A DNA stretch of 64,000 nt from Mesorhizobium caraganae (GCF_016836705.1 NZ_JAFCGY010000011.1:1-64000), one strand, 5' to 3'; positions 16,824 to 25,704 are shown, counted from the first letter of the stretch. Translations and numbers: made by a program. The notes: generated from the sequence alone by a model not told the origin.

Positions 16824-17854
16824 GCGATCTCGGCAGGCGCACCCTCGACTGGTTCGGCTTCGGTTCGCATGCCGGCCACGATCACGACCACCACGGTCCG
16901 CATGGTCATACACACGGCGTCATCGATGCAACCATCGCGACGACCGATCGGGGCATCTGGGCCATAAAATGGTCTTTTGTGATCCTGGCGGTCACGGCAG
17001 CAATGCAGATGGCCGTGGTGGTTGTCTCGGGCAGTGTGGCGCTTCTTGCCGACACCATTCACAATATTGGAGACGCAACCACTGCCATCCCCTTGTGGGT
17101 CGCCTTTATGCTGGCGAGGCGCAAGCCGTCATCAACCTTCACCTATGGACTGGGTCGGGTCGAAGACCTCGCCGGTATCGTCATCGTCCTGATCATTCTG
17201 TTCAGCGCCATCGTCGCGGGGTACCAGGCTATCGAGCGCCTGATCCATCCGCAGGCAGTGACGCATCTCGGTTGGCTGACGGCAGCAGGCATCGTTGGTT
17301 TCCTCGGCAATGAGGCCGTCGCGGTCTTTCGCATCCGCATCGGCAGGGAAATCAACAGTGCGGCGCTCGTCGCTGACGGCTACCATGCCCGTACCGACGG
17401 GCTCACCAGCCTTGCCGTGGTCATTGGCGCTATCGGCGTCTGGCTCGGATTTCCGCTGGCCGACCCGATTATCGGGTTCCTCATCACGGTCGCCATTTTT
17501 GCTATCGTCTGGCAGTCGGCGCGCTCGGTGCTCACCCGTATGCTCGACGGCGTCGAGCCGGGTGTGATGGCCGAAATTCATCATGCTGGCGAGCATGTGC
17601 CAGGTGCTCACATCGTCGATGCCAAGGCCCGCTGGATTGGCCACAAGTTGCACGCCGACATCGCCATCGCTGCGGACGAAACGTTGCGGCTCGCGGAAGC
17701 AAACAAGATCACGACAGCGCTGGAGAATGAACTATTCGAACACATGCCTGCGCTCGCGACTGCCAACATCCGGTTTTCGAGCGAACATGGCGCGCACGAG
17801 CATCCACATCCTCACGACCACAATCATGGCGAACACCGCGACCACCAACACTGA
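16820..17854 (+). CDS. dmeF: Cation diffusion facilitator, cobalt/nickel exporter (DmeF-like)
   Basis: A 344-residue CDF protein with six predicted membrane helices (about 45-245) and a cytoplasmic C-terminal domain. The metal-site motifs are LLADTIHNIGD in helix 2 and VADGYHARTDG in helix 5. Both termini are His-rich (HDHDHHGPHGHTHG near residue 20 and a tail of alternating His and acidic residues), as in DmeF proteins that export Co(II) and Ni(II) in exchange for protons. The start codon overlaps the dmeR stop. The downstream RcnA-like gene may add a second exit route. Confidence 0.9.
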   Translation: MSDLGRRTLDWFGFGSHAGHDHDHHGPHGHTHGVIDATIATTDRGIWAIKWSFVILAVTAAMQMAVVVVSGSVALLADTIHNIGDATTAIPLWVAFMLARRKPSSTFTYGLGRVEDLAGIVIVLIILFSAIVAGYQAIERLIHPQAVTHLGWLTAAGIVGFLGNEAVAVFRIRIGREINSAALVADGYHARTDGLTSLAVVIGAIGVWLGFPLADPIIGFLITVAIFAIVWQSARSVLTRMLDGVEPGVMAEIHHAGEHVPGAHIVDAKARWIGHKLHADIAIAADETLRLAEANKITTALENELFEHMPALATANIRFSSEHGAHEHPHPHDHNHGEHRDHQH

Positions 17855-17893
17855 CGTGCGCAGAAAACCACCCGCTTCTGCCGGTCCAGGCTG

Positions 17894-18607
17894 ATGCTCC
17901 AGACGCTTGTCGAATTCCAGCGTACCATCTACCTGGCGCTCGCCGATCAGATAAAGCTGCTCTCGGCTGGCGGTGGCTGGCTTGCGTTCCTTGCCTTTCT
18001 GCCGATGGGCGTGCTGTTTGGTGCGGCGCATGCCCTGACGCCAGGACATAGCAAGGCCGTCCTGGCCACGTATCTGGCCGGTTCGGACGCGAAGGTTTCA
18101 CGCGGCCTTCTGGTGTCACTGACGCTCTCCTTCACGCATGTGACGATCGCGGTGCTAATCGCGGCATTCTCGTTACCGCTGGTGTCGATTGCATTGGGAA
18201 GCGTCGGCCGAGCGCCGCTGCTGGAAGACGTCAGCCGTGGGTTGCTTGGCCTGATCGGCGTCTGGATGTTGTGGCGCGCATTGAGCCACGGCCAGCATCA
18301 CAAGCATGAGGGCGAAGCCGTTGGGGTCATGGCCGGCCTTATTCCATGCCCGCTGACCCTGTTCGTGATGACCTTCGCGATATCCAGAGGCGTTCCGCTT
18401 GCCGGGGTTCTGTTTGCGGTCACCATGATGGCCGGCGTGGCGCTGACCTTGTCCTGCGTGGCGGTGTTGTCGATCCTGTTTCGGGAACGGCTGGTGCATT
18501 TTTTCGACAGCCGGCCACGCTTGTTCGACATAGTGTCCAGAAGCATCGAAGGTTTCGCCGGCCTCATTCTTGCTGGCGTGGCGGTTTGGCAAATTTCTTC
18601 ACGCTGA
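17894..18607 (+). CDS. Nickel/cobalt exporter, RcnA/NicO family
   Basis: A 237-residue membrane protein with about six helices. The motif HALTPGHSKAVLATYLAG near residue 46 is the metal-binding signature of the NicO/RcnA family, and a His cluster (HGQHHKHEG) sits in the middle loop near 132-140. RcnA proteins export nickel and cobalt across the inner membrane. It follows dmeF by 39 bp on the same strand, so it likely belongs to the same operon under the CsoR/RcnR repressor. A paired CDF plus RcnA-like exporter would give redundant Co/Ni resistance. Confidence 0.85.
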   Translation: MLQTLVEFQRTIYLALADQIKLLSAGGGWLAFLAFLPMGVLFGAAHALTPGHSKAVLATYLAGSDAKVSRGLLVSLTLSFTHVTIAVLIAAFSLPLVSIALGSVGRAPLLEDVSRGLLGLIGVWMLWRALSHGQHHKHEGEAVGVMAGLIPCPLTLFVMTFAISRGVPLAGVLFAVTMMAGVALTLSCVAVLSILFRERLVHFFDSRPRLFDIVSRSIEGFAGLILAGVAVWQISSR

Positions 18608-18751
18608 AGACGTTGAAACGAAGAGCCGGGTTATGGATTGACAAGCACGAAGGATCATTCCAGCATAGTGACAAGGGGTTCCCTTCGCGACGACCCCGTG
18701 AGGCGTCAGCCCAACGATCGCGTCCAAACTCTCACTCTGGAGGTGGACGCC

Positions 18752-19567
18752 ATGCCGTCAACAACCGCAATCACCGTAGCGCAGCTCTCCCGTCTCGTCG
18801 GCCTGCCGGACGCGCCTGTCCTTGTCGATGTCCGCATCGACGAGGATTACGACGCCGACCCGCGCTTGCTTCCGGCCTCATCCCGGCGCGACTTCAAGAC
18901 GGTTTCCACCTGGGCGGCCGAGTTCGCCGGATGCCACGTCGTCGTCATCTGTCAAAGGGGCCAAAAACTCTCGCAAGGCGTCGCTGCCTGGCTGCGCCAT
19001 GAGGGCATCGCTGCTGAATCCCTGGAAGGCGGTTTCGAGGCCTGGCTGGCGGCCAAGGGGGTTCTGGTCCAGGCCGAGAAGATGCCGCGCCGCGAAGACA
19101 GGGGCCGCACGGTCTGGGTGACGCGGGCCCGCCCCAAGGTCGACCGCATTGCTTGCCCATGGCTGATCCGCCGCTTCGTCGACCCCTCTGCGGTGTTCCT
19201 GTTCGTCGAACCGGCCGAAGTGCTGGCTGCCGCCGACCGTTTCGCGGCGATCCCCTTCGACATCGACGATGTGTTCTGGAGCCATCGCGGCGAGCGCTGC
19301 ACCTTCGACACCATGATCGAGGAATTCGGGTTGCGATCCGAAGCGCTCGACCGTCTTGCCTTGATCGTGCGTGCGGCCGACACGGCGCGCCTCGATCTTA
19401 TTCCGCAGGCGGCGGGGTTCCTCGCGGCATCGCTCGGCCTGTCGCGCATGTTCCGCGACGATCTGGAACAGCTCGAGGCCGGCATGCTGCTCTATGACGC
19501 GTTTTTCAGGTGGTGCCGCGACGCCACCGACGAAACCCACAACTGGCCGAGCGGGGGCAAAACATGA
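18752..19567 (+). CDS. chrB: Chromate resistance protein ChrB with an N-terminal rhodanese domain
   Basis: A 271-residue fusion. Residues about 8-105 form a rhodanese-like domain with the active-site loop CQRGQK (Cys near 68). Residues about 120-265 match the ChrB C-terminal domain (VWVTRARPKVDRIACPWLIR is its start). ChrB proteins sense or process chromate and regulate the chr operon. The ATG at 18752 has GGAGGTGG seven bases upstream. Its stop overlaps the start of the chromate transporter gene by four bases. The rhodanese part suggests a thiol or sulfur-transfer step, which is inference. Confidence 0.88.
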   Translation: MPSTTAITVAQLSRLVGLPDAPVLVDVRIDEDYDADPRLLPASSRRDFKTVSTWAAEFAGCHVVVICQRGQKLSQGVAAWLRHEGIAAESLEGGFEAWLAAKGVLVQAEKMPRREDRGRTVWVTRARPKVDRIACPWLIRRFVDPSAVFLFVEPAEVLAAADRFAAIPFDIDDVFWSHRGERCTFDTMIEEFGLRSEALDRLALIVRAADTARLDLIPQAAGFLAASLGLSRMFRDDLEQLEAGMLLYDAFFRWCRDATDETHNWPSGGKT

Positions 19568-20955
19568 GCGCCGTTGCCGCCGGCGAAAAGGCTCATGGTG
19601 TCGAGGCGCCCCCAGCGCCGACCTTCGGGCAAGCCACAAAACTGTGGGCGAAGATCGGTCTGCTCTCCTTCGGCGGGCCGGCCGGACAGATCGCGCTGAT
19701 GCACAAGGAACTGGTCGAGGAGCGGCGCTGGATCGGCGAGCAGCGTTTTTTGCATGCGCTCAATTATTGCATGCTGTTGCCCGGACCCGAGGCACAGCAG
19801 CTGGCGATTTATATCGGCTGGCTGCTGCACCGGACCGCCGGCGGCCTCGTTGCCGGCATCCTGTTCGTGCTGCCCGGCGCCCTGGTCATGCTGGGTCTCA
19901 GCATCTTCTACGTGCTCTACAATGATGCCCCTGTCATCGATGCGCTGTTCTTCGGCATCAAGGCAGCGGTGCTGGCCGTCGTCGTCGAGGCGGTCATCCG
20001 CATCGGCAAACGGGCGCTCAAGAACCGGGTGATGGTGGCGATCGCGGTGATCGCCTTCCTTGCCATCTATGTCGTCAGGCTGCCGTTCCCGCTCATCATC
20101 CTGTTTGCAGGGCTGACCGGCTGGATCGGCAGTCGCCTGGCGCCCGCGCGTTTTTCCGGAGCCGCACACGGCAAGGACAATTCGCCTGATGTCAGAGGCG
20201 CGGTCGACCTGATGTTCGAGCGCGGCGAACTTACCCATACCAGGCCGACGAAATGGCACGCGCCGCGCACCATCGCGATCTGGCTGCCGATCTGGCTCGG
20301 ACCGGTCGTGCTGATCCTGGCGCTGACCGGCCCTGCCAGTGTGTGGACACAGCTCGGCGGCTTCTTCAGCCTGATGGCGGTGGTCACCTTCGGCGGCGCC
20401 TATGCAGCGCTCTCTTATGTCGCACAGGCGGCCGTAACGTCATTCGGCTGGCTGGCCCCCGGCGAAATGGTCGACGGCCTTGGCCTTGCCGAGACGACGC
20501 CGGGCCCGCTGATCCTCGTGCTGCAGTTCGTCGGCTTCGTCGCCGCCTACCGGCATGCTGGTGCGCTGAGCCCGCTCGTCGCCGGATCGCTCGGCGCATT
20601 GCTGACCCTCTGGGTGACGTTCGTGCCCTGCTTCTTCTGGATCTTTCTCGGCGCGCCCTACATCGAGGCGCTGCGCGGCAACAAGGCGCTGTCGGCGGCG
20701 CTGACCGCGATCACGGCGGCTGTCGTCGGCGTGGTAATGAACCTTGCTCTGTGGTTTGCGCTGCATGTCGTTTTCGGCGTGGTGCACCGTGTCGGCCTCG
20801 GGATGGAGGTGCCGGTGCTGTCGTCGCTGGACTGGCGCGCCGCACTGCTGGCGGCAGCCGCGATGGTCGCCATGCTGAAACTGAAGATCGGCATGCTGCC
20901 GACATTAGCCGGCTCGGCACTGGCCGGACTGGCGCTGCTGGCCTTGCCTGCGTAG
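19564..20955 (+). CDS. chrA: Chromate efflux transporter ChrA
   Basis: A 463-residue member of the long CHR family, with two homologous membrane halves (starting near residues 24 and 250). Each half carries the family hallmarks FGGPAGQIALMH and FGGAYAALSYV, and PGPEAQQLAIY / TTPGPLILVLQF. ChrA exports chromate from the cytoplasm. The hydrophilic linker lies at about 195-235. Translation is coupled to chrB through an ATGA overlap. Together with the dme/rcnA genes this makes a metal-resistance block of about 4.4 kb, all in one direction. Confidence 0.92.
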   Translation: MSAVAAGEKAHGVEAPPAPTFGQATKLWAKIGLLSFGGPAGQIALMHKELVEERRWIGEQRFLHALNYCMLLPGPEAQQLAIYIGWLLHRTAGGLVAGILFVLPGALVMLGLSIFYVLYNDAPVIDALFFGIKAAVLAVVVEAVIRIGKRALKNRVMVAIAVIAFLAIYVVRLPFPLIILFAGLTGWIGSRLAPARFSGAAHGKDNSPDVRGAVDLMFERGELTHTRPTKWHAPRTIAIWLPIWLGPVVLILALTGPASVWTQLGGFFSLMAVVTFGGAYAALSYVAQAAVTSFGWLAPGEMVDGLGLAETTPGPLILVLQFVGFVAAYRHAGALSPLVAGSLGALLTLWVTFVPCFFWIFLGAPYIEALRGNKALSAALTAITAAVVGVVMNLALWFALHVVFGVVHRVGLGMEVPVLSSLDWRAALLAAAAMVAMLKLKIGMLPTLAGSALAGLALLALPA

Positions 20956-21036
20956 CGCTCGGCATCATCCTGCTCTATGCCGTCCAGCTCGCGCAGCGCG
21001 GTGGACGGTAAGAGCGCGGTGCGGGCGCGTGACAGC

Positions 21037-21332
21037 ACGCTTTTGCCGATCGGCCCGGGGTTTAGCGCGGCGGAGGGAAAGCAGGTGCGCTACGGCTTCC
21101 GGCCGGAGCATCTCAGTCTCTCTGCCTCCGGCAAGGGGATTGTCGCAGCGATCGACGTGGTCGCGCCGACGGGTTCCGAAACCCAGGTCCATCTGACGAT
21201 GGCCGGCGTGCCGGCGGTTGCCGTGTTTCGCGAAAGGATCAGCGTGCGTCCGGGCGAAACGCTTTATGTCGAACCCGAACCGCCAAGCTGAACTTGTTCG
21301 ACGCGGAGAGCGGGCGAGCGCTGGTAAGCTGA
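21037..21332 (+). pseudogene. C-terminal remnant of a sugar ABC-transporter ATPase (MalK/UgpC type), frameshifted
   Basis: The frame from about 21037 encodes the regulatory TOBE-type tail of a MalK/UgpC ATPase: TLLPIGPGF, then RYGFRPEHLSL, then a beta-rich stretch to RPGETLYVEPEPP. The expected ending KLNLFDAESGRALVS continues in another frame from about 21287 to the stop at 21332, because one base is missing near 21286. The entire nucleotide-binding domain is absent upstream, where chrA ends. This is a decayed fragment that marks an old rearrangement. Confidence 0.75.
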
Positions 21333-21392
21333 TTTGACGAGGTTAGCCGAGCTGTTTCAAAGTCGGTCCCGGATCGCGCAACGGGATATGAC

Positions 21393-22379
21393 ATGGTGGA
21401 TTTTGATCGGATCGACAAGCTGATCGCAGGGGTGCCCCCGGCCTTGGCGCTTCGCGCCGGGCTGGATCTTGGCATCTTCACCCGGCTCGGCGGCAACGCG
21501 ATGACTGCCGACAGCCTTGGGGCGGCGCTCAAGGTCGAGCCCGATCGTCTGTCGCGGCTCCTCTACGCGCTCGCCAGCATCGCTCTCCTCGAAGTCGAGG
21601 ATGGTCAATTTCGCAACGGAGCCGAAGCGTCGGAATTCCTCGACGCGTCCAAGCCGACCTATCGCGGCGGCGACCATGCGCTGCTGCGCGAGCTCTGGGG
21701 AGCCGACCTTTTGACCGCCGAGTCGTTGCGACAGAACCGGCCGGCTGCGCTGCACGACTTTTCCGAAGCGGGGCCTGAGTCCGCGGCGGCCTTCAGCCGG
21801 ATGCTTGCCCCGGGCGGGGTGATTTTCGGCCGACATCTGGCCCGCGCGTTGGACCTCTCGGCGATCGGTTCGGTGATCGACATTGGCGGCGGCGCCGGGA
21901 CCATTCTCGTCGGACTTCGCGAGCGGTGGCCGCACATTGCGGCGACGCTGATGGAACTGCCAACGGTCGCAGCGGTCGCGCCAGCCATCCTGTCGGAATA
22001 TGGTGCCGACGACGTGGTCGTAGAAGAAGGCGACATAACTGTCGCGCCATCGATCGGTCGGCACGATCTGGCGATCCTGAAGGCCGTCGTCCAGGTCCTG
22101 CCGCCGGATCAGGCGCGCAGTTCGATTCTGAACGCCGCGCGTTGCCTCACACAAGGAGGCGAGATCGCAATTGCGGGGTGGGGTGTCGTCGATGACGACC
22201 GCCTCGGCCCGCCCGAGGGTGTCTTTCTCAATCTCACGTTCCTGAACCTCTATCGCGCAGGCGAATCGTACACGGAAGGTCAGTATCGGACGTGGATGAC
22301 CGAGGCTGGATTCCAGGATATCTCCAGGTCGCGCCTGGCGGACGGCTGCACGTTGTTTCGTGCGCGCCTCGCGGGCTGA
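21393..22379 (+). CDS. COMT-like SAM-dependent O-methyltransferase
   Basis: A 328-residue protein of the plant COMT-like methyltransferase family. The N-terminal part (about 1-95) looks like the winged-helix dimerisation domain (PPALALRAGLDLGIFTRL), and the SAM-binding motif VIDIGGGAGT lies near 157-166. Such enzymes methylate hydroxyl groups of small aromatic or polyketide-type molecules. No biosynthetic cluster surrounds it, so the substrate is unknown. It converges on another methyltransferase of a different family, in a stretch that looks accessory. Confidence 0.82.
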   Translation: MVDFDRIDKLIAGVPPALALRAGLDLGIFTRLGGNAMTADSLGAALKVEPDRLSRLLYALASIALLEVEDGQFRNGAEASEFLDASKPTYRGGDHALLRELWGADLLTAESLRQNRPAALHDFSEAGPESAAAFSRMLAPGGVIFGRHLARALDLSAIGSVIDIGGGAGTILVGLRERWPHIAATLMELPTVAAVAPAILSEYGADDVVVEEGDITVAPSIGRHDLAILKAVVQVLPPDQARSSILNAARCLTQGGEIAIAGWGVVDDDRLGPPEGVFLNLTFLNLYRAGESYTEGQYRTWMTEAGFQDISRSRLADGCTLFRARLAG

Positions 22380-22443
22380 TCGTGACGGAATGGCTGGTTT
22401 CGGACGGAAAGTCTGTCCGAGGCGGGTCCCGTCGCCGTGGCTC

Positions 22444-23175
22444 TCAAAGCCAGCCCTGGATGGATTGCACAAAGGTCCTGAGGCGGCGGGAGCCGATCTT
22501 TCCCCTTACCGGGCAGCGCGGGGTATCAGCAGTCTTCTTCACGATGAGTTGTTTGGTACGCGAGATCTCTTGAAACTCTTGCGCGTAGGCGACCAGGAAG
22601 CCATCGACGGCGGACGTGGGACGCTCCCAATTTGCCTTGTCGTCCTTATAGTCGGTGTAGTCGTCCCAAATGAGCATGCCGCCAAGCTTGAGCATCCCCC
22701 ATGCCAGGACGCTATCCATCATGACGCTTTCGCGCTCATGACAACCATCGATATAGACCAGGTCAAATTCCGCCCCTGCCTGGCGCAGCCTGATCAGCGC
22801 CGGCAGCGAGAAGTCGCGAATCTTCGTCACCCGATCGGCGTAGCGCTTCAAATTCCTGTCGAACCGTTTTCCCCGTTTGTGGAAGGGATCGACGCAGGTG
22901 ATGACGGCCTTTCGCAAATAGCTGGCAAAGAAGAGCGCGGAGCGACCTTCCATGGAGCCAATTTCCAGAATCGAAAGCGGCGTGTCCCTTAGCGGTTCAA
23001 GAATGGGCATCCACGTCGACAGCTTGTTCGTCACGTAGTCGCGCTCGGCAAACGAAGCTGAAGCGTTGATGCTTTGCCAATCAAAATCCATTCCTGTCAG
23101 GCGCCCCTTCAGTGTACCCGTGATTGTCGTTCCGGCCTCGCCGCACATTTGAACAATTTTGCGTCTTGAAACCAT
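22444..23175 (-). CDS. Class I SAM-dependent methyltransferase (Methyltransf_24 type)
   Basis: A 243-residue protein with the SAM motif ILEIGSMEGRSALFF and the later motif FDLVYIDGCHERESV, followed by LIWDDYTDY, a pattern typical of the Methyltransf_24 group related to sugar O-methyltransferases. No membrane segment is visible. The ATG at 23175 is preferred because GAGGAAG lies nine bases upstream; in-frame starts up to 23283 lack a site. The upstream 250 bp is AT-rich compared with the rest of the window, a hint of acquired DNA. Substrate unknown. Confidence 0.75.
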   Translation of the reverse strand: MVSRRKIVQMCGEAGTTITGTLKGRLTGMDFDWQSINASASFAERDYVTNKLSTWMPILEPLRDTPLSILEIGSMEGRSALFFASYLRKAVITCVDPFHKRGKRFDRNLKRYADRVTKIRDFSLPALIRLRQAGAEFDLVYIDGCHERESVMMDSVLAWGMLKLGGMLIWDDYTDYKDDKANWERPTSAVDGFLVAYAQEFQEISRTKQLIVKKTADTPRCPVRGKIGSRRLRTFVQSIQGWL

Positions 23176-23426
23176 CCCCCCTGTCTTCCTCGATAGCTTC
23201 GTCTCAGACAGGTAAAATGTCATTTCGGCAACAAAGTTCGCGATAGCGGCATATGACCTCTCCATGAAAACGATGTTTCGCATTCATCGTTTCTGGGGCG
23301 ATACCTCCGACGTCAAGCGGCGGCATGAGGCGCGATCGCGGCAATTGCGCCCAGCCCGTCGGACTACGTCGAATCGGAATGGAGTTTTTAGACATTCGTT
23401 TATCTATTCGTGGTTTCTAATAATGC

Positions 23427-24680
23427 ATGGCATTCAATGCGTTCACCTGGATGTGGTTTGTTGTCGGCCGCCTAAAACGCGCCGCGAACGGTAACGTTGC
23501 CGTCACCTTTGCCTTCACCTTGCCGGTCGTTGTCGGTGGCGCGGGACTTGGTGTCGAGACCTCCCTCTGGTACTACAACAGTCTGAAGCTGCAGGCGGTG
23601 GCCGATGCCGCGGCCTATGCCGGCGCGCTCGAGAAGGTCGCGGGTTCCGACAACCCGACCATCATCGCCGCCGCGACGCAGTCGGCGACCTCGAACAATT
23701 TTGCCACGCCGGGCACGATCGAGGTCAACACGCCGCCATTGTCCGGCCCGAACACCGCGAAGAAGGCGGTGGAGGTCATCGTCAAGCAGAACCTCGATCG
23801 CTACTTCACGGCGATTTTCAACCAGGCGCCCGTTGCCGAACAGGCAAGGGCGGTGGCGCTGATCACCGACGCCTCCAAGGCCTGCGTGCTGGCGCTCAGT
23901 CCGTCGGCCCCCCAAGCTGCGCTCTTTTCCGGCAACACCACCGTCAACCTCACCGGCTGCTCGGTCATGTCGGACTCGATTGCCTCGGACGCGATAAAGA
24001 CGCAGGGCTCGGCGGTGCTCAAGGCCGACTGCCTGATCACGGTCGGCGGCATGGTGCTGAACAATCCAGCGACCACGGTCTGCAAGTCCAACATCACCCA
24101 GGCCCTGCCCGCATCCGATCCCTACTCCAGCCTGCCGACGCCCGCGGCCACGAACCCGTGCAGGAACGTCAACGGCAACAAAACGTCGCAAACGCTCCAG
24201 GCCGGCACCTATTGCAGCGGCATGGATCTGAAGGGCAATGTCGCGCTTACTTCCGGCACCTATGTCGTGCAGGGCGGTTTCAAGATCAACGCCAACGCGG
24301 TCGTCACCTGCGCCGCGCCCTGCACCGGGGTGACCATCTTCATGGCCGGCAGCAACACCGTCAGCATGAACGGCAACGCCAAGGTGACGCTGAGCGCACC
24401 GACATCCGGAGCCTATTCCGGCGTGCTGTTCTACGGCGACAGGACGGGGACTGCGGCGCAGAGCACCTTCAATGGCACCGCGGACTCGCTTTTGACCGGC
24501 GCCATCTATTTCCCCAGGCAGCAGGTCAACTACCTCGGCAACTTCTCCGGGAACGGCGGCTGCACTCAGGTCGTCGCCAACACCATCCAGTGGTCCGGCA
24601 GTACGACCATCAAGCAGGACTGCACCAGCCTCGGAATGAAGAACATTCCGGCGACGCAGTCCGTTCAGCTCGTCGAGTAG
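23427..24680 (+). CDS. TadG-like protein with a repetitive beta-rich C-terminal region
   Basis: A 417-residue protein. The N-terminal segment (about 15-60) has the TadE/TadG-like pattern: basic residues, NGNVAVTFAFTLPVVVGGAG as a membrane helix, then a coiled segment. The remainder is rich in Gly, Asn, Thr and Val with several Cys residues and repeated turns such as GNTTVNLTGCSV and GNVALTSGTYVVQGG, suggesting a beta-solenoid. No VWA MIDAS motif was seen, unlike classical TadG. It heads a three-gene run with two TadE-like genes. A role as a pseudopilin-like surface component is likely, yet no Tad secretion machinery is nearby. Confidence 0.72.
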   Translation: MAFNAFTWMWFVVGRLKRAANGNVAVTFAFTLPVVVGGAGLGVETSLWYYNSLKLQAVADAAAYAGALEKVAGSDNPTIIAAATQSATSNNFATPGTIEVNTPPLSGPNTAKKAVEVIVKQNLDRYFTAIFNQAPVAEQARAVALITDASKACVLALSPSAPQAALFSGNTTVNLTGCSVMSDSIASDAIKTQGSAVLKADCLITVGGMVLNNPATTVCKSNITQALPASDPYSSLPTPAATNPCRNVNGNKTSQTLQAGTYCSGMDLKGNVALTSGTYVVQGGFKINANAVVTCAAPCTGVTIFMAGSNTVSMNGNAKVTLSAPTSGAYSGVLFYGDRTGTAAQSTFNGTADSLLTGAIYFPRQQVNYLGNFSGNGGCTQVVANTIQWSGSTTIKQDCTSLGMKNIPATQSVQLVE

Positions 24681-24684
24681 CGGG

Positions 24685-25137
24685 ATGGGCAGGCGGGCCT
24701 TGCGCATTGTCCGGGACAAATCCGGGATAGCTGCCGTGGAATTTGCCATGGTGCTGCCCGTCCTGCTGCTCGTATGTTTCGGCATCGCCGACGGCTGGTC
24801 CTACGTGACGAGCTACCTGCAGATGCGCGCCAGCGTCAAAACCGCGGCCAATCTGGTGATGGCCGGGGCGGGCAGTGACGCGGCCAAAGACACGGGAACG
24901 CAGGCGGTTGCGCTTTCGAGCTGGAACAACAAGCCCGATGACGCCGCGGTCGTGCTGGTCCGCTCCTATTTGTGCGGCACCACGGTCGTGGATGAGACCA
25001 CCGTCTGCGGCGGAACGAAGCTGCCGACCATCTTCGTCCAGATAACTGCGACAGGCACCTGGGTGCCCCCGTTCAACTTCGGCGTCTTCCCGGACCCGCG
25101 CGCGATCAGTCATCAACAGGTGATCCGTGTCCGCTGA
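24685..25137 (+). CDS. TadE-like pseudopilin
   Basis: A 150-residue protein with a short basic N-terminus, then GIAAVEFAMVLPVLLLVCFGI, whose Glu after the small residues is the mark of TadE pseudopilins cleaved by a prepilin peptidase. The periplasmic part has two Cys residues that could pair (LCGTTVVDETTVCGG). It starts four bases after the TadG-like gene and overlaps the next TadE-like gene by 11 bases, so the three form an operon. No peptidase, ATPase or secretin gene is present in the window. Confidence 0.78.
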   Translation: MGRRALRIVRDKSGIAAVEFAMVLPVLLLVCFGIADGWSYVTSYLQMRASVKTAANLVMAGAGSDAAKDTGTQAVALSSWNNKPDDAAVVLVRSYLCGTTVVDETTVCGGTKLPTIFVQITATGTWVPPFNFGVFPDPRAISHQQVIRVR

Positions 25138-25537
25138 AAGGATCGGGTCCAGATGGCGCCGTGACTGTTCCGGCGGAGCAGGGCTGGAATTCGCCTTGAT
25201 CGCGCCGATCCTGGTGATGCTTTTGTTCGGAATCTTCGCCTTCGGCTGGGCCATGAACGCTGTGTCGACCGTCCGCTATACGCTGGAGACCTCTTCTCGG
25301 GCGCTGCAACTGAACAACACGCTTTCGGAGAGCGACATCCAGGCCATCGCTACGGAGAAATTGGCGAACCTGGGTCTGCAGAACGTCGTTGTGACGATCG
25401 CGATCGACCCTGCCAGCGGCGGCTTCAAGATGGCGCATCTGACCGCCAGCTATGCCTTCGTCATCGCCTTCCCGTATTTCGACCAGTATCCGATAAATTA
25501 CGCTACGACCGTCACCGTTCCGCTGGTTGCCAGCTAG
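25127..25537 (+). CDS. TadE-like pseudopilin
   Basis: A 136-residue protein starting at a GTG inside the previous gene. The segment GAGLEFALIAPILVMLLFGI near residues 17-36 is a TadE-type prepilin cleavage region and membrane helix. The rest is a small periplasmic domain ending in a hydrophobic beta strand. It is the last gene of the pseudopilin-like operon. A hairpin follows 18 bp later and a longer terminator at 25667. Confidence 0.76.
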   Translation: MSAERIGSRWRRDCSGGAGLEFALIAPILVMLLFGIFAFGWAMNAVSTVRYTLETSSRALQLNNTLSESDIQAIATEKLANLGLQNVVVTIAIDPASGGFKMAHLTASYAFVIAFPYFDQYPINYATTVTVPLVAS

Positions 25538-25555
25538 GCTACGGCCGGCTTTCGT

Positions 25556-25577
25556 TGAGTTGGCGGCGCCCAACTCA
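25556..25577 (+). terminator. Hairpin after the pseudopilin-like operon
   Basis: TGAGTTGG (25556-25563) pairs with CCAACTCA (25570-25577) around CGGCGC. There is no T tract, so it may stabilise the 3' end or be a factor-dependent terminator. Confidence 0.4.
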
Positions 25578-25666
25578 GACCGTAACGGAACCACCGGGAG
25601 CCATAGCCGCCCCATCCGAGTTTGTACTTGCAAGGCGGTCGATTCCCTTCGTGGATGTAGCCGCTT

Positions 25667-25704
25667 AAAAGCCCGCTGCTGAAACCTCGGTGGTGGGCTT
25701 TTCT
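25667..25704 (+). terminator. Intrinsic terminator
   Basis: AAAAGCCC (25667-25674) pairs with GGGCTTTT (25695-25702), with further G-C and G-U pairs inside, and the right arm ends in a T-rich tail. It could end the pseudopilin-like operon or a short RNA transcribed from the 130 bp before it. Confidence 0.65.

Noticed and set aside
25640..25665. Possible duplicated tRNA 3' end (GGTCGATTCC) marking an attachment site
   Set aside because: Only about eight bases resemble the T arm of tRNA-Arg; the acceptor strand and CCA do not match, so it is not a credible att repeat.
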